Of a DNA stretch of 64,000 nucleotides, positions 9,707 to 19,476 are shown in pieces; the first letter of the stretch is position 1, and each line of letters opens with the position of its first letter. Location of the stretch: assembly GCA_016713445.1 (NCBI GenBank), contig JADJPB010000001.1, positions 730,391-794,390 of the forward strand, read 5' to 3'. Made by a program: the position numbers and the translations under genes. The notes under the pieces are model-generated. The model ran no database searches. It was not told where the DNA came from and worked only from the letters and a program-made list of their open reading frames with translations. The stretch comes from Bacteroidota bacterium. GTDB lineage: Bacteria > Bacteroidota > Bacteroidia > AKYH767-A > OLB10.

Positions 9707-10251
9707 TTAAATTCGAACAACCTTTACCACTGAATTCGATGGAATGGAATCGCCTTCTGTTATTGCATCTAACTCATGAAAGGAACCTTTAACGCTGATC
9801 ATGATTTTTCCCTTTCCAGATTTATTTCCAGGAATCGTTAAATAAACTTCAGCGGAATGATTTATCGTATTGGCAATTTGAAAAGAATTATCTTCTGCCA
9901 ATCTTTGGACTTGCTTAATGATGGTGAGAAAAAAAGTAAGACAAATACAATTCCAATTACAAGTGATAGTACAATTAATAAGGTTTGATTCTGAATAGTC
10001 GAGTATAATGAAATTCCTGTCCAACTAAATCCCAATAGGAAATTTATTAAATTTCTAAAAGAAAAAAGTTGAAAAGGAGCATGTTCACCCGTTAAGTCTC
10101 CATCAAAGTCTGCATTTATACCATCCGAAGTATCAGCCCCCGTAAAAGTCATTATTGATTGAATTACAAAAATAATACTTGTCGGAATAGCCACATACCA
10201 ATAGGTCCTTAATAGCAACTCCATATTTTCAAAGATTTCCATACTTGTCAA
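9707..10251 (-). CDS. NfeD-like membrane protein (frameshifted)
   Basis: Short NfeD-family protein of about 180 residues, upstream of and co-oriented with the flotillin gene. Two to three membrane helices are visible (YWYVAIPTSIIFVIQSIMTF; LINFLLGFSWTGISLY; LLIVLSLVIGIVFVLLFF), followed by a C-terminal OB-fold-like domain rich in beta strands (AEVYLTIPGNKSGKGKIMISVKGS). Frame is lost near 9930 in a run of seven A. NfeD proteins are thought to assist the flotillin partner. ATG 10251 or 10242 could be the start. Confidence 0.75.
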
Positions 10252-10536
10252 ATTTAGTTGATTTTCTCAATTGTTCAAATGTAAGATTGATATTATTATT
10301 ACTTCTTGGCCAATTGTAGAATTGGCTTAAAAGTATCTAAAAATAAGAATAAATTGTGATTAGAACTCCTCTACAAATGGACAATTTATCATTGGAATTG
10401 AGACATATAATAAGCTAATCAGTTATTTTTAGGATGCAAAAAGGCTGGATAATTTCAAAGTTAGACTTGTGTCCTGTTACCTTTTAGGGGAAATACATCA
10501 AGGGCCTTGTTCAAAAAAAAAGATATTACTCGATTA

Positions 10537-11598
10537 TTAGGATCTAATTTTCCGTCGATCTAACTCTCTCTGAAACTTACGAGCATTGATTAAATGTTGA
10601 ATATAATTCTTGGCAAAAGAATGATATCCTGAAAAATCCTCCCGAGCACAGAAGAACATAAAATCATGTTTGGTATAATTTAGTACCGCATCTACAGATG
10701 ATATGGCAGGCATACAGATGGGACCTGGCGGCAAACCCGTGTACAAATAGGTATTGTAAGGTGAATCGATTTCTTTATGTTCATTGAGTACCCTTCGAAT
10801 GGTAAAATCGCCCGAGGCATAAACCAAAGTAGGATCTGCTTCCAACTTCCAGCCTTTCAAATATCGATTCATATATACACCCGCGATAATGGGTTTTTCG
10901 TCATTTCTTCTCGTTTCCTTGTCTACAATGGATGCCAATACGCAAACCTGACTTTGTGTTAAACCTATATTTTTTGCTTTTGCTTTTCGTTGATCGGTCC
11001 AAAACTTTTTATATTCTACACTCATCCTTTCAAAAAATTCTTCAGCAGATGTGTTCCACTTGAATTCATAAGTATTCGGAATCATTAAGCATAAACTATT
11101 TTCCTGAGTCAATCCGTATTTTGCTAAATATGCTTTGTCTTTAAAAAGAAAAGCAATGGATGCTGAATCCGCCTCAATCTTCCCTCCTACAGCACCTGCT
11201 AAATCGTAGCTTGTTCTCAAATTGTTAAAAGTTAATTTGACCGGAATTTGCTTTCCCGACCGCAGTAAAGAAACAATCTCTTTATTGCTCATCTTATTTT
11301 TTAACTGATATTTTCCAGGCTTCACATGATTCGAATAGTTCATTTTTTGAGCTACCCACATGAAGGCTTCACTATCGTCAACCAATCCTTCTTCCTCTAA
11401 ATATTGAACTACATCATCAATGTTGGATCCAGTGGGAATATAAATGATTTGATCTTTCTTGTTATCAAAAATATTGGGTGCATAAATTTTCTGATAGAAA
11501 CCCCAACCAATAATGAAAATGGAGATAAGTATAACGGCTCCAAAAGCTTGAAGAAATCGCTTTCCCCCTTGACTCATCTTACTTTTTTTCTTCGCCAC
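10537..11598 (-). CDS. mltG: Endolytic murein transglycosylase MltG
   Basis: 353 residues. A basic cytoplasmic tail and one membrane helix (FLQAFGAVILISIFIIGWGFY, split here as about residues 14-34) precede a LysM-like segment and the YceG catalytic domain. Diagnostic blocks are LASIVDKETRRNDEK (with the catalytic acidic residue), IAGVYMNR, LEADPTLVYA, SPYNTYLYTGLPPGPICMP and SYHSFAKN. MltG cuts nascent glycan strands in the periplasm. It is the last gene of the dapF-GNAT-cytochrome-mltG run, 8 bases after its neighbour. The first acidic position of the motif is Asp where E. coli has Glu. Confidence 0.93.
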   Translation of the reverse strand: MAKKKSKMSQGGKRFLQAFGAVILISIFIIGWGFYQKIYAPNIFDNKKDQIIYIPTGSNIDDVVQYLEEEGLVDDSEAFMWVAQKMNYSNHVKPGKYQLKNKMSNKEIVSLLRSGKQIPVKLTFNNLRTSYDLAGAVGGKIEADSASIAFLFKDKAYLAKYGLTQENSLCLMIPNTYEFKWNTSAEEFFERMSVEYKKFWTDQRKAKAKNIGLTQSQVCVLASIVDKETRRNDEKPIIAGVYMNRYLKGWKLEADPTLVYASGDFTIRRVLNEHKEIDSPYNTYLYTGLPPGPICMPAISSVDAVLNYTKHDFMFFCAREDFSGYHSFAKNYIQHLINARKFQRELDRRKIRS

Positions 11599-11606
11599 GC
11601 TGCAAT

Positions 11607-13612
11607 TTATTCTAAACTTTTGAGTGCGGCTTTCGCTTGTTGATTGCTCGGATTTATTTTCAACACCTGTTGCACGGACTTAATAGCCATCGCTTTATCG
11701 TTCTGTAACATATAAGCGTTGGCTTTATTCAACAAAGCTAATTCATAATCGGGATCTAATTTTAAAGCCTTATCAAAAAACGATTGTGCCAGCTTTATAT
11801 TTCTTTCTTGCATTAAAATAAAATACCCCATATTGCAAAAACCTGGTGAAAAGTAGGGATGCTCTTTATTCAGTAGCTGGAATAGTTCTTTTGCACGAAC
11901 AAAGTCACCTGTTTTGGCCAATGCATTCGCATATTTATTCGTAAATTCTGCAGATAAAGGCGCAAGTTGATAAGCATTTTTAAACCAAAGCAATGCATTT
12001 TTTGAAACTCCTAGGGATTGATATGATTCACCAATACGGTAGGATGTCCAAGCATCTTTATTAGCTAATGATGGCTTATTTAGTTTGCTCAGAAGATTAG
12101 GAATTCGTTCCACATACTTTGCAATTAACGGTGAATTTCCTTTTAAGTAGGCAATTTGCACCAACTGATGAATATTCTTTTCCAATGAAATTTCAGTTTC
12201 GTCACTCACATATTTTAATGCGGAATCCAATAAGCTTTTGTCTAATCCGAATTTTTCTACATAATTGATATAGGCTTGTGCTTTTACTTGATCTGAGGTT
12301 TCCTCATTATTGATACAGGCAATTCCAATAAACGCTCTTAGTTTACCTGGATCCACTACTACTTCTTTATGAACTCCAATGCGATGATCATGGACACTTA
12401 CATGCGGAATATCCGTCGCACCATGTTGTGGCATGTGACAACTTATACAATTGTCGGCGTTCTTTTTTCTGACCTCCAATTTTTCAGTACACAATGGATC
12501 TTTTCCAATTTGATGGCAGTTCGAGCAGGCCGCATTGAAAATGGATTTATCCGTCTTTTTCACTGATACATGAGGATTGTGGCAAGTGATGCAGGTCAAC
12601 CCATTTTTGAATGGATGAAGATCATTTTCTGAATGTTTTAATTTTTCTCTTGCCGAAACTGCCAAAAGCATTTGCTTAATTTCAATCTCTCCGCATGGGA
12701 AGCCATGATGTGCTGCTCTTCGTTGTCTTTATAAACGGGCATGAAAACATTCATTACTTCTGATAATTTCATTCCTGGCTTAAAATCAAAAAATGATTTT
12801 CCCTCATTCAATACCACGTTTCCTTGTATATGGCAACGTTGACATAAATCGAATTGTAAGTCAATGGGAAGTTTAGATGGATTTACGATGGAATAATCAA
12901 TGTACTTGGATGTATCAATCAGCATTCCAGACGATTTTTCTTTTACATGAATACTTCCTGGACCATGACAGCGTTCACAATCAATTCAATTTTTCACGAG
13001 CTTAAATTTGTTTTCGGATCCAGGTACAAACTCCGGATATGCATTGTGACAACTCATGCATTCTAATCCAATTTTTCGTCCAAATCGAGTGTTGTTCCCA
13101 TCTTCAAACCCAGGAGGTAAATCCCACTTCCCTTTTTGAGTATAGAATGTCATGGGCGCCTGAAATAAATAGCCATTGCTTTCCCATATATGCGAGTTAG
13201 TGTGTTGACCAGATCCTACAATGTATCGAATATTTTCTTCTCGACTAAAAATAGTGTCTCTCCCTTCCATTCTAAATTCTTTAAAAAAGAGAGAGTCGCC
13301 TTTCCAATAAGGGTGATAATATAAATTTTTAGCAGCATCATAAATTTGAGGATGTCCAGAAAAATTGCCAGAAGATTTTTTCTTACTTGCCACATCGAAC
13401 GACATACCCATTCCAGTATGACTAAATGATTCATGAACTCCGCTGTGACAGCCTTTGCAGGTTTCCATACCTACGTACTTTGCAGAGTCACTCAACCCGG
13501 CATAAGTGGTTCGTTCTTTTCCTCTGTTTTTTCGGTGAATTACAATACCAATTAAAAAGCACAAGGAAAAAATAGTTAGGACAAAACCAATAAATATAAG
13601 TTTCCTTTTCAA
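11607..13612 (-). CDS. Multihaem cytochrome c with C-terminal TPR domain (interrupted)
   Basis: Exported protein of about 668 residues: an N-terminal signal/anchor (LIFIGFVLTIFSLCFLIGIVI), a cytochrome c554/c3-like region with seven CxxCH haem motifs in order (CKGCH, CMSCH, CERCH, CQRCH, CITCH, CSNCH, CISCH), then five or more TPR units to the C-terminus. Likely a periplasmic electron-transfer protein; partner unknown. Two breaks: an in-frame TGA at 12983-12985, probably a damaged GGA (KNGIDCERCHGPG), and a frameshift near 12690. It begins two bases after the GNAT gene stops. Its c-type haems would be matured by the ccm genes at 26-30 kb. Confidence 0.83.
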
Positions 13613-13614
13613 GA

Positions 13615-14160
13615 TTATACAATTACGGAAGGTCGAATAAGTTGAAGTACGGTAACATTATGCCATTTGCCATCATACGCAATCCAATCCCGCATCACTC
13701 CGCAAGTTCTGAATCCAACTTTAGAAAACAAACGTAAACTCCCTTCGTTTCGATTGTCGATATGGCAAAAAAGCTGATGTAAGTTGAGGGTATTAAAACT
13801 ATGTTTCACCAATAGTGAAAGAGCTTCGGCAGCATATCCTTTTCTTCGTTGTGTTTTATCTCCGATTAAAATTCCTACGCCTGCACGACGATGGAGTTGG
13901 TCGAAATCAAATAAATCGATATATCCAATGGTCATTTCCATCCCTGGAACTTCGGTGATGATTTCAATAGCAAGTCTCAATTGCTTGGCTACAAAAATAT
14001 CTTGTGTTGCATTTGCGTAATATTGTTCTAACGTATATTTTGAATAAGGTGTCAACGTTCCACTCACCGGCCAAACTTCGGGGTCGTTTTCATAAATCAT
14101 CATTAAATCGACGTCTTTCGGCTCCAGCGCTCTCAGTAATATGCTATTCCCTCTTATCAT
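13615..14160 (-). CDS. GNAT family N-acetyltransferase (SpeG/RimL-like)
   Basis: 181 residues forming one GNAT domain of the RimJ/RimL/SpeG type. The acetyl-CoA pyrophosphate loop is seen at about residues 96-112 (VGILIGDKTQRRKGYA), followed by EALSLLVKHSFNTLNLHQL and RLFSKVGFRTCGVM. The substrate may be a protein N-terminus or a polyamine; the sequence does not decide. Its ATG overlaps the dapF stop codon (ATGA), and the multihaem cytochrome gene starts two bases after it, so all are probably co-translated. Confidence 0.85.
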   Translation of the reverse strand: MIRGNSILLRALEPKDVDLMMIYENDPEVWPVSGTLTPYSKYTLEQYYANATQDIFVAKQLRLAIEIITEVPGMEMTIGYIDLFDFDQLHRRAGVGILIGDKTQRRKGYAAEALSLLVKHSFNTLNLHQLFCHIDNRNEGSLRLFSKVGFRTCGVMRDWIAYDGKWHNVTVLQLIRPSVIV

Positions 14161-14942
14161 AATTTTATGTTTCCTTCATAAACAAAGGTGGCAGGTCCTA
14201 CCAAGCGAATTTCTGTCAATGCATTTTCGCTTCTATTAAATGTTACTGTTAAGGAGCCTCCTAATGTTTTAATATTTACGGATTCGATTTGCTTCTTTTG
14301 TTTATTAAATAAATCTGCACTGACTAATGCTGCGGCAGTAACACCTGTACCACAACTTAACGTTTCATCTTCCACACCACGTTCGTAAGTACGAACCATG
14401 ATTCCATCTTTCTATTCTTCTACAAAATTAATATTGGTTCCTTCTTTTTTAAATTCATCATTATATCGCACTACTCTTCCTCCTTCTACTACATTCATCG
14501 ACTCAATGTTTTTTACACGAGTAACATAGTGTGGAGAACCCGTATTTAAATAGTAATCTTTATTTCTTTTTTCGACTACTGAAACGTCGTTCATTCTTAG
14601 GGAAATAATATTTCCAGGAAGTACGTCTGCAGAATGTTCACCATCTATTGCCAGAAATTTAGTAGTCAATCCAATGTACTTTTTCGCAAAAGCAAAATGT
14701 ACTAAACACCTGGCGCCATTTCCACACATGGAGCTGGGCAGCCCATCTGAATTGAAGTAGATCATTTCAAAATCATAGGACGGGTGTTTTGTGATGATCA
14801 TCAATCCATCGGCACCGATCCCAAATCTGCGGTCACAACAAAACTTCACTTGATCAACGGATAACGATATTTCTGTTTCCCATCCGTCTAAAATAATAAA
14901 GTCGTTCCCAGTCCCTTGGTATTTATTAAAACTCAATTCCAT
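14157..14942 (-). CDS. dapF: Diaminopimelate epimerase (in-frame stop)
   Basis: Converts LL- to meso-diaminopimelate for lysine and peptidoglycan synthesis. Start ATG 14942 gives the canonical MELSFNKYQGTGNDF; an in-frame ATG 33 bases upstream is less likely. Both active-site cysteines are present (SSMCGNGARC and LSCGTGVTAAA), with the RFGIGADG and NTGSPHYV blocks. A TAG at 14413-14415 interrupts the frame between NINFVEE and KDGIMVRTYERGVED; the two halves are in the same frame, so this is a single nonsense change (CAG to TAG would fit), most simply a base-call error because dapF is normally essential. Confidence 0.93.
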
Positions 14943-15093
14943 CGTTGTAAAGTTAGTGATTTTTAAACATCTCAAGAGTGCTCAATCTCATAGACTTAAT
15001 CTGTTAAATCCCTGTTAAATTCATTTTAGATTCATTTTTTTGAAAATATTTTTGCCACCGTAAACGTATTAAATAATATAAAAAAATAATATT

Positions 15094-16544
15094 ATGAAAT
15101 CGAAATTAAACGGAGTTCTATTGGTTGCGCTTGCGCTTACCGCCGGAATGTTAGGAGCTGGAATTGTAAATCATTATGAAGATCATTCAACAACTTCACA
15201 TCAAGGGCTTGAGAAAAAGTATAGTCCGTTTCAGGCAGTAAATTATTCGGGACCATTATCGGCACCCACCGATTTTGTTATTCCTGCGGAAGCTTCTGTT
15301 CCCACAGTCGTGCACGTCACCACTACTTATCCAAAACAAAGTGGATTTAATAATCAATTCATGGATCCCTTTAATTTCTTTTGGGGACAACCGAATCAAA
15401 GAGAAATGCCACAACAGCAAAGTACAGGATCAGGGGTGATCATTTCTGATGATGGGTACATCGTCACCAACAATCATGTAGTAGAAAATGGTGAAGAAGT
15501 GAATGTGACATTGGATAATAAAGAGTCGTACAAAGCAAAAGTCATCGGCTTAGACCCTTCTACCGATTTGGCGCTATTAAAAGTTGAAGCCCAAAACCTT
15601 CCTTATGCGGCATGGGGAAATTCTGATCAAGTGAAGGTGGGTGAATGGGTATTAGCGGTCGGAAATCCTTTTAATTTAACTTCTACTGTTACTGCTGGAA
15701 TCATTTCCGCAAAAGCAAGAAACATACACATCTTACCTAACCAAAAATTTCCAATTGAGTCATTTATTCAAACGGATGCTGCTGTAAATCCAGGTAATTC
15801 AGGAGGTGCATTAGTCAATACCCGTGGTGAATTGATTGGAATTAATGCAGCCATTGCATCCAACACAGGTTCCTACTCAGGATACTCATTTGCCATTCCT
15901 GTAAACATTGTGAAAAAGGTGGTGAATGATTTGATGGAATACGGGACCGTACAACGAGGATTCATTGGTGTCAGCATTCGCGATGTAGACGCACAATTTG
16001 CGAAGGAGAAAGAGTTAAAATCATTACAAGGAGTTTATATTAATGGATTGACAGAAGAGGGTGCCGCAGCTTCTGCTGGAATAAAAGAAGGGGATGTGAT
16101 AACATCCATCAATGGAATTCCAATTAAGACTTCTCCAGAATTGCAAGAGCAAGTTGGACGTTACCGCCCAGGGGATAAAATTGATGTGACCGTGATGCGC
16201 AACGGAAACGAAAAGTATATGGGGTTACTCTTCGCAACAAGGATGGAAACACCAAAGTCGTGAAGAATGAATCCATTTCCCTCTTAGGGGCTACATTAAC
16301 ACCTCTTTCCGATAATGATTTAGATAAGTTAAAACTCTCTAAAGGGGTAAAAGTAAAGGATCTGACTACTGGTAAATTAAAAAGTGCTGGGATTAAGGAA
16401 GGATTTATCATCACATCTATCGACAATCAGCCTGTAGGAAGTGTTGAAGATTTGACAGATTATTTAAACAATAAAAAAGGCGGAGTTCTCATAGAAGGAA
16501 TTTATCCAAATGGAATGAGAGCCTATTATGGATTCGGCATGTAA
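15094..16544 (+). CDS. htrA: HtrA/DegP-type periplasmic serine protease (frameshifted)
   Basis: Envelope quality-control protease of about 483 residues. An N-terminal signal anchor (GVLLVALALTAGMLGAGIV) precedes a trypsin-like domain with the full triad: His in VTNNHVVENG, Asp in DPSTDLALLK and Ser in NPGNSGGAL. Two PDZ domains follow, the first near GFIGVSIRDVDAQF, the second near SLLGATLTPLSDNDL. One extra G in a gggg run near 16222 splits the gene; removing it gives VTLRNKDGNTKVVKNES. The gene is single and closed by its own terminator. Confidence 0.93.
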
Positions 16545-16563
16545 TTTGAGGTCGGGGTATTTG

Positions 16564-16592
16564 AAAAGGACGCTTCTTAGCGTCCTTTTTTT
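16564..16592 (+). terminator. Terminator of htrA
   Basis: AAAAGGACGC and GCGTCCTTTT form a perfect stem around TTCTTA, followed by T residues, 20 bases after the htrA stop. Confidence 0.9.
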
Positions 16593-16602
16593 ATTTCCAT
16601 CC

Positions 16603-16636
16603 TTTGGACGATTATAATATTTTTCACCTATATTTG
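16603..16636 (+). promoter_or_regulatory. Candidate promoter of the second rpoD
   Basis: TTTG at 16603-16606 and TATATTTG (TAnnTTTG) at 16629-16636, spaced 22 bp, about 50 bases ahead of the ATG at 16685. Spacing is slightly longer than the 19-21 usual in Bacteroidota. Confidence 0.55.
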
Positions 16637-16684
16637 TTTTACACAACAGCCACGACAATTTTAGTTTTTAAAAATATCACTAAA

Positions 16685-17550
16685 ATGCGTCAATTAAAAA
16701 TTAGTAAGTCGATCACCAATCGGGAGAGTGCTTCTTTAGAGAAGTATCTTGCCGATATTGGAAAAGAACCAATGATCCCTGCTGAGGAAGAAGTTCGATT
16801 AGCAAAACTCATTAGAGAGGGTGATGAGGAAGCTTTTGATAAATTAACACGAGCTAATCTACGCTTTGTTGTTTCTGTAGCTAAGCAGTATCAAAACCAA
16901 GGGTTGAGTTTGCGGATCTTATTAATGAAGGGAACTTGGGTTTGATTAAATCTGCAAAACGTTTTGATGAAACGCGAGGATTTAAATTTATTTCATATGC
17001 AGTTTGGTGGATTCGACAACGTATTTTGCAAGCGATTGCTGAACAAAGTCGTATTGTGCGATTGCCCTTAAATCAAATTGGTTCGCTTAGTCGAATCAGT
17101 AAAGCCTTTAGTAAACTGGAGCAAGAGTACGAACGTGAACCATCGTACGAAGAGATTGCAAAACTAACTGACTTACCTCTTGATAAAATAACAGATGCCT
17201 TGAGAATTTCAGGTCGACATGTTTCGATGGATGCGCCATTTGTACAGGGGGAGGACAATACTTTGCTGGATGTCATCGAAAACCACGAATCACCCAGTGC
17301 CGACGTGCAATTAATAAATGAATCCTTGCGAAAAGAAATAGAACGTTCTTTAAGTGTTTTAACAGAAAGAGAATGTGAAGTAGTAAAATTATTTTTTGGT
17401 ATTGGGGTTGGACACGGATTAACATTGGAGGAAATTGGTGATAAATATGGAATCACCAGAGAACGTGTTCGACAGATAAAAGAAAAAGCACTTCGTCGAC
17501 TTCGACATAAAAGCAAGAATAATATTTTGAAATCATTTTTGGGAGATTAA
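16685..17550 (+). CDS. rpoD: RNA polymerase sigma-70 factor (second RpoD paralogue, frameshifted)
   Basis: About 289 residues after repair, starting MRQLKISKSITNRESASLEKY. Regions 1.2, 2 (FISYAVWWIRQRI), 3 and 4 (LTLEEIGDKYGITRERVRQIKEKALRRLRH) are all present. One G is missing near 16914 (ttgcggatc for ttggcggatc, giving LSLADLINEGN). Compared with the paralogue at 984-1847 the core regions are nearly identical, while region 3 and the linker (VIENHESPSADVQLINESL here, MPGEEVAPSPENNLITESL there) differ. The gene has its own promoter and terminator. This copy looks somewhat closer to the common housekeeping form, but that is an impression. Confidence 0.93.
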
Positions 17551-17582
17551 TTAAAATTATTGTTCCTCCCAAATTCCCATAA

Positions 17583-17617
17583 AAAAAGGCTGGCGAACCT
17601 CGACAGCCTTTTTTTAT
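17583..17617. terminator. Bidirectional terminator between rpoD and gap
   Basis: AAAAAGGCTG and CAGCCTTTTT form a stem around GCGAACCTCGA. A-tract on one side and T-tract on the other serve both convergent genes. Confidence 0.88.
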
Positions 17618-17629
17618 ACTAGTTGGTGT

Positions 17630-19105
17630 TTAGTAATAGGTGAAACGAATTACATCTGCTAAATATTTAGCAAAACGAACTACTTGTCGACTGTATCCAT
17701 ATTCGTTATCATACCAGATATAAAGAACCATACTCTTTTTATCCTTTGAAACGATGGTCGCAGGGGAATCGACAATGGATGCACATGGATTACCGATCAA
17801 ATCAGAAGATACTAATTCATTCGAGCTAGAATATTGAATTTGTTCAATCAAATTACCACGCAAAGCTCCGTCCTTCAATATATCATTCACTTCATCTTTA
17901 CTAACACCTTTCTTCATGGTCAAGTTTAAAATCGCCAAAGAAACATCAGGTGTGGGTACACGGACTGCATTACCCGTTAATTTTCCTTCTAAAACTGGAA
18001 GTACTTTCGCTACAGCTTTATCTGCACCAGTCTCCGTAATAACCATGTTCATAGCGGCAGAACGTCCACGACGATATTTGCTATGATAGTTATCCAATAC
18101 GTTTTGGTCATTGGTATACGAGTGAATGGTTTCAATATGTCCTCTTTCAATTCCTAAAGTACTTTCTATAACTGACAAGATTGGAACAATAGCGTTTGTT
18201 GTACATGAAGCAGCAGAAAAGATCTTCTCATCATCAGCATGGTTCTTTTCATTGACACCATAAACTACATTTGGAATATCCCCTTTTCCAGGAGCTGTCA
18301 ATAATACTTTGTCCACACCTTTTGCTCGCAAGTGCTTACTCAATCCTTCGCGATCTCGTGATACTCCGGTATTGTCAATTAATAAAGCGTTGTTTATTCC
18401 CAAAGCCGCATAATCTACATCTTCAGGATTTTTAGCATCGATTACATAAATAGTATGTCCATTTACAATTAATGCTGATTTCTCATGGTCTTCGATTACC
18501 GTTCCTGGAAAAGGTCCATGTACAGAATCATTTCTTAATAACTCGGCACGCTTGCTTAAATCATCATCCGAACGTTTTCTTACTACTATAGCACGTAATC
18601 GTAATTGCTCGCCTTTTCCGGCTTGTCCTACTAATTCTCGAGCTAAAATTCGACCGATACGACCAAAACCGTAAAGAATAACATCTCTTGGGATCATCTT
18701 ACGGCGATCTTTACCAATGAAATCACCAATTTTGCTAACTAAGAATGCATTTGTATCGTTGTTAAAGTCATTCTTTTCTGCTAACCACTCTGCTGCTATC
18801 TTTCCAATATCCAAACGAGAGGGAGCTAGATCCATTTCATTGATGGCGCGAGCTAAGGCCAAAGTATCAATCACAGAAATTGGCTTCTTTACGATATCGT
18901 GTGCATATTGATGTAAATTTAAAATCTGACTTGCACTGCGATCCACTAGTTGATTTCTGAAAATAATTAACTCAACCGATTTATTGAACCACAAAGAACC
19001 TGTTATGTGAATAAGTTCAATCGCCGCTTTTTCAAGTTCGATCCAATCGATCAGTTGCTTTTCATAATTTTCTTGACCAATAGTAGGTGCTGTAGTTGTT
19101 GCCAT
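17630..19105 (-). CDS. gap: Glyceraldehyde-3-phosphate dehydrogenase, long form
   Basis: 491 residues, about 150 longer than classical GAPDH because of an N-terminal helical extension found in a Bacteroidota/proteobacterial branch. The NAD-binding fold begins at about residue 140 (VILYGFGRIGRILARELVG); the catalytic cysteine is in SAASCTTNAIVP, with the substrate-binding GRSAAMNMVITETGADKAV and the C-terminal WYDNEYGYSRQVV. Acts in glycolysis or gluconeogenesis. A TATCTTTG promoter box lies on the minus strand at 19129-19136, 23 bases upstream. Frame is intact. Confidence 0.93.
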   Translation of the reverse strand: MATTTAPTIGQENYEKQLIDWIELEKAAIELIHITGSLWFNKSVELIIFRNQLVDRSASQILNLHQYAHDIVKKPISVIDTLALARAINEMDLAPSRLDIGKIAAEWLAEKNDFNNDTNAFLVSKIGDFIGKDRRKMIPRDVILYGFGRIGRILARELVGQAGKGEQLRLRAIVVRKRSDDDLSKRAELLRNDSVHGPFPGTVIEDHEKSALIVNGHTIYVIDAKNPEDVDYAALGINNALLIDNTGVSRDREGLSKHLRAKGVDKVLLTAPGKGDIPNVVYGVNEKNHADDEKIFSAASCTTNAIVPILSVIESTLGIERGHIETIHSYTNDQNVLDNYHSKYRRGRSAAMNMVITETGADKAVAKVLPVLEGKLTGNAVRVPTPDVSLAILNLTMKKGVSKDEVNDILKDGALRGNLIEQIQYSSSNELVSSDLIGNPCASIVDSPATIVSKDKKSMVLYIWYDNEYGYSRQVVRFAKYLADVIRFTYY

Positions 19106-19307
19106 TTTTTTCTTTTTTAATGAGATTGCAAAGATAAATCTATGATATGGATTCTGAAATCTATTTTGCTAAATGTAATTGTAAATTCTTAACACCATCT
19201 AAAAAACGTTAATAAATTCGATTTCTCATTTGAAATATCTAAATAGAACATTCAAAAACAGTAAGATATAAAAAAACCGGAGGCAAATTAATTGACTCCG
19301 GCTTTAG

Positions 19308-19382
19308 GGTGAATGAAGGGTTTCGAACCCTCGACCTCTAGATCCACAAACTAGCGCTCTAACCAACTGAGCTACATCCACC
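19308..19382 (-). tRNA. tRNA-His (GTG)
   Basis: On the minus strand a full cloverleaf is read: acceptor GTGGATG with CATTCAC, D-arm GCTC...GAGC, anticodon loop TTGTGGA (GTG), and T-loop GTTCGAAAC. G-1 is encoded at 19382 opposite C73 at 19308, the identity pair of tRNA-His. CCA is not encoded. Confidence 0.95.
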
Positions 19383-19476
19383 ATTTTGAAGGCTGCAAAT
19401 GTAGTTAACTAGATCTTTGAAGCCAAAATGAATTGTAAATTTATTCGTTGTCATTTTTGCTCGTTACCTTTACACC

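Noticed and set aside
12983..12985. Selenocysteine or recoded TGA in the multihaem cytochrome
   Set aside because: No redox motif or SECIS-like hairpin was seen around it, GGA to TGA explains it, and other genes here have TAG and TAA interruptions.
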